DNA from: Chitinophagaceae bacterium
GTDB taxonomy: Bacteria; Bacteroidota; Bacteroidia; Chitinophagales; Chitinophagaceae
DNA length: 64,000 nt
Direction: 5' to 3'
Assembly: GCA_019638595.1 (NCBI GenBank)
Contig: JAHBTJ010000008.1
Location: 124,001 to 188,000 of the forward strand
The stretch's first letter is position 1. Each line of letters begins with the position of its first letter. Both the position numbers and the translations under genes were made by a program. Below, in pieces: positions 62,835-64,000 of the stretch. The notes under the pieces were generated by a model. That model was not told where the DNA came from and searched no databases. It saw only the letters and a list, made by a program, of their open reading frames with translations.

Positions 62835-64000
62835 ATGCAAAATAAATTAATTCCCCTCTTTGCTTTTATCGCACTTGCCATAAGCTCCTGCAGCAAAATG
62901 TACGATAATATACAGCAATATGCAGACGAGCAGGTTTACCCGGCTAAATATGATACCATTATTGGGTTTATTGGCTATGAGCGTGTAGAAATTGAACTGA
63001 TGAAAGCCGGCCGCATTTCATCTTCCCAAATAAAACTCGGTAAAGCAAAAAAAACAATTATTGAATATGATGATCAGAAGATAATCATTGACTCACTGGT
63101 ATCATGGGTAAATATTACAGGGCTTACCCAGCCAAAGTTGTACCGGATCCAGATATATACTATTGATGAGTTTGATAATAAGTCGGTGCCCCAGGAAATA
63201 GCCCTGATACCTTATACGCAAACAGATTTTCAGTCACTGGCTGTTTCTTCTCCTAAAATTATGGCATCTCCCACTGCCGCGGTTATTGAATGGCCGAACG
63301 GACTATCTTCCACATTACTTGACTATACGGGCCTTTCTTATGAGTATACTGATAAGGATAATGAAGTAAGGAAAGGAACAAGGGAGGAGAGCCCCCGGTT
63401 TGTGATCGCGAATCTTACTCCATCACAGGAAGTTACTGTAAACGTAACTTATAAAGTAATTCCCAAAATCAATAGCAGTCCTATAATTGATACGCTTGAT
63501 CTAACAGTTCCGATTACGCTTGTGATGCCTACGGAAACAACGCCCTTCTCTCCTGCAGAACGGGCAATATTAGAGGCGAATGGTGTAACCGAATTTACAT
63601 CAGCGGGCGTATCAGGTATTACAAAGCTTACATATCCCGTACATGCAAACTCACTTCAGGATATATTTTATTTTGCCAATCTTAAGGAACTTGATTTAAC
63701 CGGCGGCACACTCTTTACCTTACCCACATTAACTTACGACAGAAACGGAGCACAGAGTACTGTTGGTGGAGGCAGCTATGCTCCCTATCTGGCAAAAGTG
63801 AGTGATATAGCGTCATCCGACATGCAGGCGCTGAAAGATCTGCTTGAGCTTGGCTTATTAGATAAGGTAAAATATACACCCAACTCTATGGGATTGGATG
63901 AAATACTTGCACCTTACGTGCAGAACGGGGTGGTAGAACTGGTGGAAACACCTGATGAAGCGCTTATAGACCCGGTTAGGTTTTCGGTGAACGGGCTTGT
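62835..64000 (+). CDS. DUF4998-type surface lipoprotein (partial, cut by the window end)
   Basis: The visible 388 codons start with ATG at 62835 and a lipoprotein signal (LIPLFAFIALAISSCSKMYD). The N-terminal domain of about 200 residues fits DUF4998: YPAKYDTIIGFIGYERVEIE, LVSWVNITGLTQPKLYRIQI and IPYTQTDFQSLAV. A region with repeat-like strands follows (TSAGVSGITKLTYPVHANSL and DIFYFANLKELDLTGGTLFT), which may be LRR-like or a discoidin domain. It is the fourth gene of the SusC/SusD operon, and its role is probably glycan binding. The end lies past the window. Confidence 0.8.
   Translation, partial: MQNKLIPLFAFIALAISSCSKMYDNIQQYADEQVYPAKYDTIIGFIGYERVEIELMKAGRISSSQIKLGKAKKTIIEYDDQKIIIDSLVSWVNITGLTQPKLYRIQIYTIDEFDNKSVPQEIALIPYTQTDFQSLAVSSPKIMASPTAAVIEWPNGLSSTLLDYTGLSYEYTDKDNEVRKGTREESPRFVIANLTPSQEVTVNVTYKVIPKINSSPIIDTLDLTVPITLVMPTETTPFSPAERAILEANGVTEFTSAGVSGITKLTYPVHANSLQDIFYFANLKELDLTGGTLFTLPTLTYDRNGAQSTVGGGSYAPYLAKVSDIASSDMQALKDLLELGLLDKVKYTPNSMGLDEILAPYVQNGVVELVETPDEALIDPVRFSVNGL

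Overview
The window looks like chromosomal DNA of a Bacteroidota bacterium, most likely family Chitinophagaceae. The evidence is a SusC/SusD pair, TAnnTTTG-type promoter boxes, few Shine-Dalgarno sites, a dcw cluster without murF or ddl, and many Bacteroidota-type small families. No rRNA, tRNA, CRISPR array, prophage or transposase gene was recognised.

Layout. (1) 1-12671, minus strand: the division and cell-wall (dcw) operon, read from mraZ through rsmH, ftsL-like, ftsI, murE, mraY, murD, ftsW, murG and murC to ftsQ, which is cut by the window edge. Five 5-bp boxes with an exact 10-bp period precede mraZ and look like a MraZ operator. (2) 13069-14292: queA. (3) About 14293-18267: an AT-rich accessory island. 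It holds a short HxlR-type regulator, a 439-bp MITE-like element with terminal inverted repeats and a 10-bp target duplication, a GNAT-like protein with a small partner, a DUF2867 protein, a Sel1-repeat protein and long non-coding spacers. (4) 18268-22099: a secreted beta-helix (pectate-lyase-like) protein, an orphan histidine kinase and a YqgE/AlgH protein.

(5) 22408-36633 is a sulfur regulon. On the minus strand metY, metX and hom make homocysteine precursors, and a SAM-I riboswitch precedes metY. On the plus strand cysH-cysD-cysN-cysE-cobA-cysJ-cysI and a siroheme-synthase/TSUP-transporter fusion form a full sulfate-assimilation operon. Its leader contains a 13-codon reading frame ending in four consecutive cysteine codons and a stop, followed by a perfect hairpin. 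The two branches therefore leave one intergenic region with two RNA-level sensors: SAM for methionine and, by inference, Cys-tRNA supply for cysteine. This is the most interesting feature of the window.

(6) 36774-44116: a surface-glycan glycosyltransferase cluster with frequently switching strands, followed by an MsbA-like ABC exporter and a separate ABC ATPase. (7) 47160-53858: a small membrane protein, a large FAD/Fe-S D-lactate/glycolate-type dehydrogenase, a GreA-like protein, an EamA transporter and a ClC channel. (8) 53958-56102: a two-component system. (9) 56274-64000: a SusC/SusD operon with two downstream surface lipoproteins of DUF4959/DUF5000 and DUF4998 type, the last cut by the window edge.

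Many same-strand spacers are filled with degenerate short-word repeats that look like products of local slippage.
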